Source: Pseudomonadota bacterium (GTDB lineage: Bacteria > Pseudomonadota > Gammaproteobacteria > Burkholderiales > Burkholderiaceae_C). From it: a stretch of 40,304 bases of DNA. The notes beneath the pieces were generated by a model, which saw only the letters and a list, made by a program, of their open reading frames with translations, had not been told where the DNA came from and did not search any database. The position numbers were made by a program, and so were the translations under genes. Shown here piece after piece: positions 10,186 through 18,161 of this stretch; within the stretch, counting starts at the first letter, position 1, and every line of letters begins with the position of its first letter. The stretch spans positions 1 to 40,304 of the forward strand of contig JAKOYD010000158.1 in NCBI GenBank assembly GCA_029780695.1, given 5' to 3'.

Positions 10186-12858
10186 ATGGAAGTCACCCGC
10201 ATTCGCGCCCTGCGCGGTCCCAACCTGTGGAGCCGCCGTACAGCCATCGAGGCTGTCGTCACCTGCGACGGCGCAGAGCGCGATCTGCGCACCACCCCCG
10301 CCTTCGAAAAGCGGCTGCGTGAGCTGTTTCCCTCCGTCGGCGGGCTGCATGCCAACAAGCCCAGCACCCCCATTTCGATGGCGCACGCGCTGGAGCTGAC
10401 CGCGTTGGCGCTGCAGGCCGAGGCCGGCTGCCCCGTCACCTTCAGCCGCACCACGCCGACCGAGATCGAAGGCACCTTCCAGGTCGCCGTGCAGTACACC
10501 GAAGAAGCCGTCGGCCGCCTGGCCTTTGAAAAAGCCCAGCAGCTGTGCCGCGCCGCCGCCGACGGCGGCAGCTTTGACCTGGCGGGCACGCTGGCCGAAT
10601 TGCGCGAGCTGGACGAAGATGAGCGCCTGGGCCCGTCCACCGGCGCCATCGTCGACGCCGCCGTGCAGCGCGGCATCCCCTTCAAGCGCCTGACCAGCGG
10701 CAGCCTGGTGCAGCTGGGCTGGGGCAGCCAGCAGCGCCGCATCCAGGCGGCCGAGGTCGACGGCACCAGCGCCATCGCCGAGGCCATCGCCCAGGACAAG
10801 GACCTGACCAAGAAGCTGCTGCACTCGGCCGGCGTGCCGGTGCCCATGGGCCGCCCCGTCACCGATCTGGAAGACGCCTGGGCCGCCGCCCAGGAAATCG
10901 GCCTGCCCGTGGTCGTGAAGCCGCAGGACGGCAACCAGGGCAAGGGCGTGACGGTGGGCATTACCGACCGCGCCCACTTCGAGCTAGGTTACCAAGCCGC
11001 ATCCGAATACGGTGCCGTGATGGTCGAGCGCTACCTGCCCGGCCACGACTTCCGCCTGCTGGTGGTGGGCAACAAGCTGGTGGCCGCCGCCCGGCGCGAC
11101 CCGCCGTTGGTCATCGGCGACGGCCAGCACACGGTGCGCGAACTGGTGGCCGAGGTCAACCTCGACCCCCGTCGCGGCGAAGGCCACGGCACCTCGCTGA
11201 CCAAGATCCGCATCGACGCCATTGCCGAGGCGCGCCTGGCCGCGCAAGGCTTCACGCCCGACAGCGTGCCGGCCAAGGGCCAGCGCGTGGTGCTGCGCAA
11301 CAACGCCAACCTGTCGACCGGCGGCACCGCCACCGACGTGACCGACAGCGTGCACCCCGAAGTGGCAGCGCGCGCCATCGAGGCCGCACAGACCGTGGGC
11401 CTCGATATCTGCGGCGTCGACGTGGTGTGCGAAACCGTCATCAAGCCGCTGGAAGAGCAAAACGGCGGCATCGTCGAAGTCAATGCCGCACCCGGCTTGC
11501 GCATGCACATCAGCCCGTCGTTCGGCAAGGGTCGCGACGTCGGCGGCGCCGTGATGGACCTGATGTACCCCGACGGCGGCAATGGCCGCGTGCCGGTCAT
11601 CGCCGTCACCGGCACCAATGGCAAGACCACCACGGTTCGCCTGACGGCGCACCTGCTCAAGGCCAACGGCTTGCGCGTGGGCATGACCAACACCGACGGC
11701 GTGTACGTCAATGGCCGCCAGATCGATTCGGGCGACTGCTCCGGCCCGCGCAGCGCGCGCAACGTGCTGGCGCACCCCGACGTCGACGCCGCCGTGCTGG
11801 AAACCGCGCGCGGCGGCCTGCTGCGCGAAGGCCTGGCGTTCGACCAGTGCGACGTCGCCATCGTCACCAACCTGGGCGGCGGCGACCACCTGGGCCTGAA
11901 CTACATCACCACGCTGGAAGACCTGAAGGTGCTCAAGCGCGTGATCGTGCTGAACGTGGCGCCCACCGGCACCGCCGTGCTCAATGCCGCCGACCCGGCC
12001 GTGGCCGCGATGGCGCCGCATTGCCCGGGCCAAGTCACCTTCTTCGCCCAGGACGGCCACCACCCCGTCATTGCCACGCACATGGCGCAAGGCAAGCGCG
12101 TGGTGTTCGTCGATCGCGGCGACATCGTCTGCGTCGAGGACGGCTTCATGAAGCGCCTGCCGCTGGCGCGCGTGCCGCTGACGCGCAAGGGCGTGCTCGG
12201 CTTCCAGGTCGAGAACTGCATGGCCTCGGTGGCCGCCGCCTGGGCGATTGGCACGCCGTGGGAGGCCATCCAGAAAGGCCTGGCCACGTTCATCAGCGAC
12301 CTGCACGGGGTGCCCGGGCGCTTCAACGTGTTCGACCACGCGGGCGCCACCGTCATCGCCGACTACGGCCACAACCCCGACGCCATCGCCGCGCTGGTGG
12401 CTGGCGTTGAGAACATGCCCGCGCGCCGCCGCTCGGTGGTGATCAGCGGCGCCGGTGACCGGCGCGACGAGGACATTCGCGGCCAGACACGTATTCTGGG
12501 CGCCGCCTTTGACGACGTGATCCTGTACCAGGACGCCTGTCAGCGTGGCCGCGCCGACGGCGAGGTGCTGGCGCTGCTGCGCGAGGGCCTGCAGGGCGCG
12601 GCGCGCACCGCGCGGGTGCAAGAGATCAATGGCGAGTTCATCGCCATCGACCGCGCGTTGAGCCAGCTCGAGGCGGGTGATCTGTGTCTGATCCTGATCG
12701 ACCAGGTGGAAGAGGCGCTGGCGCATATCCAGCGACGTGTGGACGAGGCCGCGCTGGCACAAGCCAAACCGACGCCACGCGCCGCCGTCGCCAAGACCGT
12801 GCGCAAACCACGCCGCAGCAAGATCGCCACCACCGTGGCGCTGGGTTTGCGACTCTGA
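10186..12858 (+). CDS. cphA: Cyanophycin synthetase CphA
   Basis: 890 residues from the ATG at 10186, which has an AGGA ribosome binding site seven bases upstream. CphA builds cyanophycin, a polymer with an aspartate backbone and arginine on each side chain, in the cytosol without ribosomes, using one ATP for each Asp and each Arg added. The order is N-terminal domain (1 to about 160), ATP-grasp domain (about 220-470, with VVVKPQDGNQGKGV and IVEVNAAPGLRMHISPS) and Mur-ligase domain (from about 471). The Mur P-loop is intact, GTNGKTTT at 476-483 with Lys480. A basic, Ala/Lys/Arg-rich tail of about 40 residues ends the protein. No cyanophycinase (cphB/cphE) or isoaspartyl dipeptidase gene is in the window, so degradation must be encoded elsewhere. 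Confidence 0.97.
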   Translation: MEVTRIRALRGPNLWSRRTAIEAVVTCDGAERDLRTTPAFEKRLRELFPSVGGLHANKPSTPISMAHALELTALALQAEAGCPVTFSRTTPTEIEGTFQVAVQYTEEAVGRLAFEKAQQLCRAAADGGSFDLAGTLAELRELDEDERLGPSTGAIVDAAVQRGIPFKRLTSGSLVQLGWGSQQRRIQAAEVDGTSAIAEAIAQDKDLTKKLLHSAGVPVPMGRPVTDLEDAWAAAQEIGLPVVVKPQDGNQGKGVTVGITDRAHFELGYQAASEYGAVMVERYLPGHDFRLLVVGNKLVAAARRDPPLVIGDGQHTVRELVAEVNLDPRRGEGHGTSLTKIRIDAIAEARLAAQGFTPDSVPAKGQRVVLRNNANLSTGGTATDVTDSVHPEVAARAIEAAQTVGLDICGVDVVCETVIKPLEEQNGGIVEVNAAPGLRMHISPSFGKGRDVGGAVMDLMYPDGGNGRVPVIAVTGTNGKTTTVRLTAHLLKANGLRVGMTNTDGVYVNGRQIDSGDCSGPRSARNVLAHPDVDAAVLETARGGLLREGLAFDQCDVAIVTNLGGGDHLGLNYITTLEDLKVLKRVIVLNVAPTGTAVLNAADPAVAAMAPHCPGQVTFFAQDGHHPVIATHMAQGKRVVFVDRGDIVCVEDGFMKRLPLARVPLTRKGVLGFQVENCMASVAAAWAIGTPWEAIQKGLATFISDLHGVPGRFNVFDHAGATVIADYGHNPDAIAALVAGVENMPARRRSVVISGAGDRRDEDIRGQTRILGAAFDDVILYQDACQRGRADGEVLALLREGLQGAARTARVQEINGEFIAIDRALSQLEAGDLCLILIDQVEEALAHIQRRVDEAALAQAKPTPRAAVAKTVRKPRRSKIATTVALGLRL

Positions 12859-12881
12859 CAGCCTTGCGGCACGACAAGCAG

Positions 12882-12909
12882 AAAGCCCGCTGAATCAGCG
12901 GGCTTTTTT
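12882..12909 (+). terminator. Rho-independent terminator after cphA
   Basis: AAAGCCCGCTGA (12882-12893) and TCAGCGGGCTTT (12895-12906) form a perfect stem that runs into a TTTTTT tract, 23 bases after the cphA stop. It closes the cphA'-cphA transcript. Confidence 0.92.
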
Positions 12910-12964
12910 GCGGGTGGCGCGGTAGTCGGACTTTCCGATGCACCGTGGCGGGCGGCAGGTGCCG

Positions 12965-13012
12965 TCACATTTTGATAGCAGCCAGCGCAGGCAGCGTGAG
13001 CGCTTCAAGCGG
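12965..13012 (+). repeat. Dispersed TAGCTGC/AAGCGC element, copy 1
   Basis: TTTTGATAGCAGCCAGCGC followed by GAGCGCTTCAAGCGG matches the element seen six more times in this window (see findings). It lies between the cphA terminator and the 3' end of the nitronate monooxygenase gene. Confidence 0.6.
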
Positions 13013-13059
13013 AATCAACGGAAAACCATGGCGCGCCACAGCGCAGGCAACCGCGTTTT

Positions 13060-14028
13060 TCAAAGCGCCAGCCGCGCCCTTGCGTCGGCGTATTCGCGCT
13101 TCAGGCGCGCAATCAGTTCGGCCGCGGGCACCACCTGCTTGATGGCGCCTATGCCCTGCCCGCAACCCCAAATGTCCTTCCACGCCTTGGCGGCGCGCGC
13201 GTCGCCGCCGGCGGTGCCGAAGTTCATCTTGCTCGGGTCGCTCTGCGGCAGGTTGTCCGGGTCCATGCCGGCGTTGCGGATACTGCCCTTGAGGTAGTTG
13301 CCCAGCACGCCGGTGTAGAAGTTGCTGTAGACGATGTCGTCGGAATCGCTCTCGCAGATCATCCGCTTGTAGTCGTCCACGGCGCGCGCCTCGTCGGTGG
13401 CGATGAAGGCCGAACCGATGTAGGCGAAGTCGGCTCCACAGGCCTGCGCCGCCAGGATGGCGCCGCCCGAGGCGATGGCGCCCGACAGCGCCACCGGGCC
13501 GTCGAACCATTCGCGGATTTCCTGCACCATGGCGAACGGGCTCTTGGCGCTGGCGTGGCCGCCGGCGCCGGCCGCCACGGGGATCAGGCCGTCGGCGCCC
13601 TTCTCGATCGCCTTGTGCGCGAACACGTTGTTGATGACGTCGTGCATCACGATACCGCCCCAGCTGTGCACGGCCTGGTTCACGTCCTCGCGGGCGCCCA
13701 GGCTGGTGATGATGATGGGCACCTTGTACTTGGCGCACAGCTGCATGTCGTGCTCAAGCCGGTCGTTGCTTTTGTGCACGATCTGGTTGATGGCGAAGGG
13801 CGCGGCGGGGTTCTCCGGGTTGGCCTTGTCCCAGGCGGCCAGCGCCTCGGTGATTTCGGCCAGCCACTCATCGAGTTGCTCGGCCGGGCGTGCGTTGAGC
13901 GCCGGCATGGAGCCGATCACGCCCGAGGTGCACTGGGCAATCACCAGCTTGGGGTTGCTGATGATGAACAGCGGCGAACCGATGACGGGAAACTTCACGC
14001 GTTGCAGAACGGGGGGCAATCTGGACAT
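13060..14028 (-). CDS. Nitronate monooxygenase-type FMN oxidoreductase
   Basis: 322 residues from the ATG at 14028 (MSRLPPVLQRVKFPVIGSP, preceded by AAGAAAG); an ATG 36 bases upstream would add 12 residues but has no ribosome binding site. The protein is a TIM-barrel flavoprotein of the nitronate monooxygenase / 2-nitropropane dioxygenase family. Visible motifs are PLFIISNPKLVIAQCTSGVIGSM near the N terminus, the phosphate-binding and catalytic region VAAGAGGHASAKSPF (His158) and ALSGAIASGGAI. Family members oxidise alkyl nitronates using FMN and oxygen, but many act on other substrates and several are tied to fatty-acid metabolism. The neighbouring acyl-CoA dehydrogenase and etf genes fit the latter. 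The true substrate cannot be told from sequence. Confidence 0.88.
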   Translation of the reverse strand: MSRLPPVLQRVKFPVIGSPLFIISNPKLVIAQCTSGVIGSMPALNARPAEQLDEWLAEITEALAAWDKANPENPAAPFAINQIVHKSNDRLEHDMQLCAKYKVPIIITSLGAREDVNQAVHSWGGIVMHDVINNVFAHKAIEKGADGLIPVAAGAGGHASAKSPFAMVQEIREWFDGPVALSGAIASGGAILAAQACGADFAYIGSAFIATDEARAVDDYKRMICESDSDDIVYSNFYTGVLGNYLKGSIRNAGMDPDNLPQSDPSKMNFGTAGGDARAAKAWKDIWGCGQGIGAIKQVVPAAELIARLKREYADARARLAL

Positions 14029-14108
14029 TTGGGCACTTTCTTGTGCGAGGTTCAAGTTATCCATGGAAAAAAAGCTTGATCGAGCTCATGGCTCAGCTTG
14101 CAAGCAGA

Positions 14109-14203
14109 TTCACCGCAGAGGCGCAGAGTACGCAGAGGTTCGCCGAGAATTTCCATAGTTTTCCTCTGCGAAAACTCTGCGTACTCTGCGCCTCTGCGGT
14201 GAA
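14109..14203. repeat. Long GCAGAG-rich inverted repeat
   Basis: A 28-base arm at 14109-14136 is perfectly complementary to 14176-14203, with 39 bases between. Each arm is built from near-tandem CGCAGAG units about nine bases apart (CGCAGAGG, CGCAGAGTA, CGCAGAGG). It lies between two minus-strand genes. Single arms of the same family occur at 38595 and 39953. It resembles dispersed non-coding REP-like elements of proteobacteria. Confidence 0.9.
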
Positions 14204-14232
14204 AAAATGTGAGCCTGAATTGGCAGGCCCAT

Positions 14233-14292
14233 CACTTAAAAAGGCAGCAAGCGCTTGCCCAACAAGCGCGAGCAGCTATACCAAATGTAGCA
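14233..14292 (-). repeat. Dispersed TAGCTGC/AAGCGC element, copy 2
   Basis: Read on the minus strand: TATAGCTGCTCGCGCTTG, then GGCAAGCGCTTGCTGCC, then a T-rich end. It starts six bases after the acyl-CoA dehydrogenase stop. The internal CGCTTG / CAAGCG pairing makes a hairpin, and with the T-rich flank it could also act as the terminator of that gene. Confidence 0.75.
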
Positions 14293-14297
14293 ATCGG

Positions 14298-16085
14298 TCA
14301 GAACGATTCGAGCGCCAGCGCCGTCACGCTGCCCGCGCCATCGACGATGGCGTCGCGCGTGCCGGGCACGCGTGTCAGGATGTGGTCGGCATAGAAGCGC
14401 GCGGTGGCGATCTTCGCCTTCATGAAGGCGGTGTCGTGACCAGCGGCCAATTGCTTCTCGGCCACCAGCAGCGCGCGGCCCAGTTGCCAGCCGGCCACCA
14501 GGTTGCCGGTCAGCAGCAGGTAGGGCACACTGCCCGCGTAGGCGGCGTTCGGGTCGGCCTTGGATTGCGCAGCGATGAAGTCCACCACGTCCACAAAGGC
14601 TTCGCGCGCGGCCTTCAGGCGCTTGGCGACGGCCTTGGCGTTGTCGCTGCCGGCGGCCAGTTCCTTCTCGGTCGCCTCGATCTGGCTGGCGATGGCCTTG
14701 GCCGTCTGCCCGCCGTCGCGCGCCGTCTTGCGGCCGACCAGGTCATTGGCCTGGATGGCGGTGGTGCCTTCGTAGATGGTCAGGATCTTGGCGTCGCGGT
14801 AGTACTGCGCAGCACCGGTTTCCTCGATGAAGCCCATGCCGCCGTGCACCTGCACGCCCAGGTCGGTGGCTTCCAGGCTCATCTCGGTGCTGTAGCCCTT
14901 GACCAGCGGCACCATGAATTCGTAGAAGGTCTGGTTCTGGCGACGCACCTCGGCATCCGGATGGTGGTGCGCGGCATCGTAGGCCGCCGCCGCGGTGCTG
15001 GCCATGGCGCGGCAGCCTTCGGTCAGCGCACGCATTGTCATCAACATGCGGCGCACGTCGGGGTGGTGGATGATGGTGGCGGCGCCCTTCACGCTGCCGT
15101 CGACCGGGCGGCTCTGCACGCGGTCGTTGGCGTACTGCACCGCCTTTTGATAGGCGCGCTCGGCAATCGCGATGCCCTGCACGCCTACGGCGTAGCGCGC
15201 GGCGTTCATCATGATGAACATGTATTCGAGGCCACGGTTTTCCTCACCGACCAGGTAGCCGATGGCGCCGCCGTGGTCACCGTATTGCAGCACGGCGGTG
15301 GGGCTGGCCTTGATGCCCATCTTGTGTTCGATGCTGACACAGTAGACGTCGTTGCGGTCACCCAAGCTGCCGTCTTGGTTGACCATGAACTTGGGCACCA
15401 CGAACAGGCTGATGCCCTTGACGCCCTCGGGCGCGCCCGCCACGCGGGCCAGCACCAGGTGGACAATGTTGTCCGCCATGTCGTGCTCGCCGTAGGTGAT
15501 GAAGATCTTGGTGCCGAAGACACGATAGGTGCCGTCGGGCTGTGGTTCGGCGCGGGTGCGCACGGCCGCCAGGTCGCTGCCGGCCTGCGGCTCGGTCAGG
15601 TTCATGGTGCCGGTCCACTCGCCGGAAATCAGCTTTTCCAGATAGGTCGACTTGAGCTCGTCGCCGCCCGCGGTCAACAGCGCCTCGATGGCGCCGTCGG
15701 TCAGCAGCGGGCACAGCGCGAAGCTGAGGTTGGCCGAGTTCAGGATTTCGCCGCAGGCGGCGCCAATGGTCTTGGGCAGGCCCTGGCCGCCAAAGTCGGC
15801 CGGGTGCTGCAGGCCCTGCCAGCCACCTTCGGTGTATTGCTGGTAAGCCTCCTTGAAGCCCTTGCTGGTGGTGACCGACGTGCCCGAATGGCTGGACGGC
15901 GCCTTGTCGGCGTCGGCGTTCAGCGGCGCCACCACTTCCTCGTTGAAGCGCGCGCACTCTTCCAGCACGGCCTGTGCGGTCTCCAGGCCCGCATCCTCGA
16001 AGCCCGGAATCTTGGCGATTTCATCGATGCGCGCCAGATGTTCGATGTTGAACATCATGTCCTTGACGGGGGCCTTGTAGCTCAT
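14298..16085 (-). CDS. Acyl-CoA dehydrogenase, long (DmdC-like) type
   Basis: 595 residues, about 200 longer than classic acyl-CoA dehydrogenases, with the extra C-terminal domain typical of the DmdC/AidB-like branch. A strong GAGGAG precedes the ATG. Seen in order: N-terminal helical domain with the short DmdC-type leader MSYKAPVKDMMFNI; FAD/substrate loop WTGTMNLTEPQAGSDLAAV (about 165-185) and KIFITYGEHDM; ARYAVGVQGIAIAERAY; and the catalytic base Glu439 in IYEGTTAIQANDLVGRK. The enzyme makes 2-enoyl-CoA and passes electrons to ETF. Members act on varied acyl-CoAs including 3-methylmercaptopropionyl-CoA; the substrate here is not determined. Its electron acceptor EtfBA is encoded just upstream, separated by a terminator. 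Confidence 0.93.
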   Translation of the reverse strand: MSYKAPVKDMMFNIEHLARIDEIAKIPGFEDAGLETAQAVLEECARFNEEVVAPLNADADKAPSSHSGTSVTTSKGFKEAYQQYTEGGWQGLQHPADFGGQGLPKTIGAACGEILNSANLSFALCPLLTDGAIEALLTAGGDELKSTYLEKLISGEWTGTMNLTEPQAGSDLAAVRTRAEPQPDGTYRVFGTKIFITYGEHDMADNIVHLVLARVAGAPEGVKGISLFVVPKFMVNQDGSLGDRNDVYCVSIEHKMGIKASPTAVLQYGDHGGAIGYLVGEENRGLEYMFIMMNAARYAVGVQGIAIAERAYQKAVQYANDRVQSRPVDGSVKGAATIIHHPDVRRMLMTMRALTEGCRAMASTAAAAYDAAHHHPDAEVRRQNQTFYEFMVPLVKGYSTEMSLEATDLGVQVHGGMGFIEETGAAQYYRDAKILTIYEGTTAIQANDLVGRKTARDGGQTAKAIASQIEATEKELAAGSDNAKAVAKRLKAAREAFVDVVDFIAAQSKADPNAAYAGSVPYLLLTGNLVAGWQLGRALLVAEKQLAAGHDTAFMKAKIATARFYADHILTRVPGTRDAIVDGAGSVTALALESF

Positions 16086-16110
16086 GATTTGCTCCTCACA
16101 CAGATTTCTT

Positions 16111-16143
16111 CAAAAAAGAAAGGGCATCGCACGCGATGCCCTT
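16111..16143 (-). terminator. Terminator between etfA and the acyl-CoA dehydrogenase gene
   Basis: A ten-base perfect stem, AAGGGCATCG (16120-16129) and CGATGCCCTT (16134-16143), has a four-base loop. Read on the minus strand it is followed by TTCTTTTTTG. It sits 37 bases after the etfA stop, so the etfBA transcript ends here. The downstream dehydrogenase must rely on readthrough or on a promoter within or before this hairpin. Confidence 0.9.
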
Positions 16144-16180
16144 GCAAGATGGCAGGCTGCGCCAGACGGCGCGCGCCGGA

Positions 16181-17113
16181 TCAAAGGGCCTTGACCAGTT
16201 CCGGCACGGCCGTGAACAGATCGGCCTCCAGGCCGTAGTCGGCCACGCTGAAGATCGGCGCCTCGGGATCCTTGTTGATGGCCACGATCACCTTGCTGTC
16301 CTTCATGCCGGCCAGGTGCTGAATGGCGCCCGAAATGCCAGCGGCAATGTACAGCTGCGGCGCGACGATCTTGCCGGTCTGACCGACCTGCAGGTCGTTG
16401 GGCGCGTAGCCGGCGTCCACCGCGGCGCGGCTGGCGCCGATGGCGGCGCCCAGCTTGTCGGCCAAGGGGGTGATGACTTCGGTGAATTTCTCGGCGCTGC
16501 CCAGCGCGCGGCCACCCGATACGACGATCTTGGCCGCCGTCAGTTCGGGCCGGTCGTTCTTGGCGATTTCCTGGCCGACGAAGCTGCTCTTGCCGCTGTC
16601 GGCGGTGGCCTGCGCGGTTTCGACCGCCGCGCTGCCACCGCTGGCGGCTGCCGCGTCGAAACCGGTGGTGCGCACGGTGATGACCTTGGTGGCATCGCCG
16701 CTTTGCACCACGGCGATGGCGTTACCGGCGTAGATGGGGCGCTCGAAGGTGTCGGCGCTGTCGACCTTGGTGATGTCGCTGATCTGCGCGACGTCGAGCT
16801 TGGCGGCGACGCGCGGGGCAACGTTCTTGCCGCTGGCGGTGGCCGGGAACATGATGTGGCTGTAGCTGCCGGCCAGGGCCAGCACCTGCGCAGCCACGTT
16901 TTCGGCCAGGCCGTGGGCGAAGGCTTCGCCGTCGGCGTGAATCACCTTGCTGACGCCAGCGATCTGGCTGGCGGCCTGCGCGGCAGCGCCGGCGTTGTGG
17001 CCGGCCACCAGCACGTGGACATCACCGCCGCAGGCAGCGGCGGCAGTGACGGTGTTGAGGGTCGCGGGCTTGATGCTGGCGTTGTCGTGTTCGGCAATGA
17101 CGAGTGCGGTCAT
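16181..17113 (-). CDS. etfA: Electron transfer flavoprotein alpha subunit
   Basis: 310 residues from the ATG at 17113, which has AGGA nine bases upstream and gives the usual start [10 protein letters not shown]. The C-terminal FAD-binding domain is clear: [50 protein letters not shown] and [20 protein letters not shown]. With EtfB it forms the soluble FAD heterodimer that takes electrons from acyl-CoA dehydrogenases and delivers them to ETF-ubiquinone oxidoreductase. It lies downstream of etfB, separated by a 121-bp gap that is mostly a dispersed repeat. Confidence 0.97.
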   Translation of the reverse strand: MTALVIAEHDNASIKPATLNTVTAAAACGGDVHVLVAGHNAGAAAQAASQIAGVSKVIHADGEAFAHGLAENVAAQVLALAGSYSHIMFPATASGKNVAPRVAAKLDVAQISDITKVDSADTFERPIYAGNAIAVVQSGDATKVITVRTTGFDAAAASGGSAAVETAQATADSGKSSFVGQEIAKNDRPELTAAKIVVSGGRALGSAEKFTEVITPLADKLGAAIGASRAAVDAGYAPNDLQVGQTGKIVAPQLYIAAGISGAIQHLAGMKDSKVIVAINKDPEAPIFSVADYGLEADLFTAVPELVKAL

Positions 17114-17149
17114 GGTTTGAATCCTAGGGGTCAAGGGGGCGCCGGTCCT

Positions 17150-17234
17150 TTCCAGGGCACCCGCGCAACTGGCTTGGCCAGGCCGCTGGGTGCGTCCCCC
17201 TTGGGGGAAGGCGGCCGGCAGGCCGACTCAGGGG
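17150..17234 (-). repeat. CCCCC/GGGGG hairpin element, copy 1, directly after the etfB stop
   Basis: On the plus strand: GCACCC...GGGTGC pairing, then TCCCCCTTGGGGGA (17195-17208), GGCCGGCAGGCCGACTCAGGGG, then immediately the reverse complement of the etfB stop codon. The last 45 bases closely match 19151-19195. It sits inside the etfBA operon, so it probably forms a structured spacer in the mRNA. Confidence 0.85.
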
Positions 17235-17984
17235 TTAGATAACTTTCGCTTCGTTCTTCAGCTTGTCGACCAAGGTCGCCACGTCGGGCACCTTGATGCC
17301 GGCGCCGCGCTTGGGCGGCTCGGTCACTTTCAGGGTCTTGAGGCGCGGCTTGACGTCGACGCCCAGGTCCTCGGGTTTGACCACGTCGAGCTGCTTTTTC
17401 TTGGCCTTCATGATGTTGGGCAGCGTGACGTAACGCGGCTCGTTCAGGCGCAGGTCGGTGGTGACGACGGCCGGCAGCGTAACGGCGATGGTTTCGAGGC
17501 CACCGTCGACTTCGCGCGTCACGTTGGCTTTGCCGTCGGCCACCTCGACCTTGCTGGCGAAGGTGGCCTGCGGCAGGTCGGCCAGCGCAGCCAACATCTG
17601 GCCGGTCTGGTTGGCGTCGTCGTCAATGGCCTGCTTGCCCAGGATGATGAGCTGGGGCTGCTCTTTATCGACCAGCGCCTTCAGCAGCTTGGCAACGGCC
17701 AGTGGCTGCAGCTCTTCGGTGGTTTCGACCAGAATGCCGCGGTCGGCGCCGATGGCCATGGCGGTGCGCAGGGTTTCCTGGCACTGCGTCGGGCCGCAGG
17801 AGACGGCGATGATTTCGCTGACCACGCCCTTTTCCTTCAGACGAACAGCTTCCTCGACGGCGATTTCGTCAAAGGGGTTCATGCTCATCTTGACGTTGGC
17901 AATGTCCACGCCGGTCTGGTCGCTTTTGACACGAACCTTGACGTTGTAGTCCACCACGCGCTTGACGGCGACGAGTGCTTTCAT
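17235..17984 (-). CDS. etfB: Electron transfer flavoprotein beta subunit
   Basis: 249 residues from the ATG at 17984 ([20 protein letters not shown]), preceded by AGGAG. It shows the EtfB AMP-binding region ([21 protein letters not shown]), the conserved stretch [30 protein letters not shown], and [34 protein letters not shown], the loop that recognises partner dehydrogenases. Length and motifs are typical. It is the first gene of etfBA. The enoyl-CoA hydratase-like gene lies upstream on the same strand beyond a 177-bp gap. Confidence 0.97.
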   Translation of the reverse strand: MKALVAVKRVVDYNVKVRVKSDQTGVDIANVKMSMNPFDEIAVEEAVRLKEKGVVSEIIAVSCGPTQCQETLRTAMAIGADRGILVETTEELQPLAVAKLLKALVDKEQPQLIILGKQAIDDDANQTGQMLAALADLPQATFASKVEVADGKANVTREVDGGLETIAVTLPAVVTTDLRLNEPRYVTLPNIMKAKKKQLDVVKPEDLGVDVKPRLKTLKVTEPPKRGAGIKVPDVATLVDKLKNEAKVI

Positions 17985-18101
17985 TTCTGGGAATCTCCTG
18001 GGTTGATGTTCTGGCACGCGCCCGTCTTGACCGGGCTCGAAACCATTCTAGTGCAGCGCACCGGCATGCCGGCCCATGCGCTTGGAAGGGGCGCGTCAAA
18101 T

Positions 18102-18121
18102 AGCACGGTCGTGCTTTTTTA
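18102..18121. terminator. Short hairpin with T tract, 3' of the crotonase gene
   Basis: AGCAC-GGTC-GTGCT followed by TTTTTT on the plus strand; on the minus strand the hairpin is preceded by A6 and followed by TATTTGA. It lies 41 bases past the stop of the minus-strand crotonase gene, so it may end that transcript, though the stronger T tract faces the other way. A perfect palindrome, CCGGCATGCCGG, is at 18061-18072. Confidence 0.45.
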
Positions 18122-18161
18122 ATTATACGGGCAATGAACCCAACGGACGCGGTGCCGCGCC

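Noticed and set aside
10984..12762. 592-codon open frame antisense to cphA
   Set aside because: Same shadow effect; composition is unnatural and no start signal is present.
14109..14203. Possible CRISPR-like array from repeating CGCAGAG units
   Set aside because: Units are only about nine bases long with no unique spacers, and the layout is a single palindrome, so it is a REP-like hairpin.
14043..16238. 731-codon plus-strand open frame over the acyl-CoA dehydrogenase gene
   Set aside because: Shadow of a strongly supported minus-strand enzyme; the frame even runs through the long inverted repeat.
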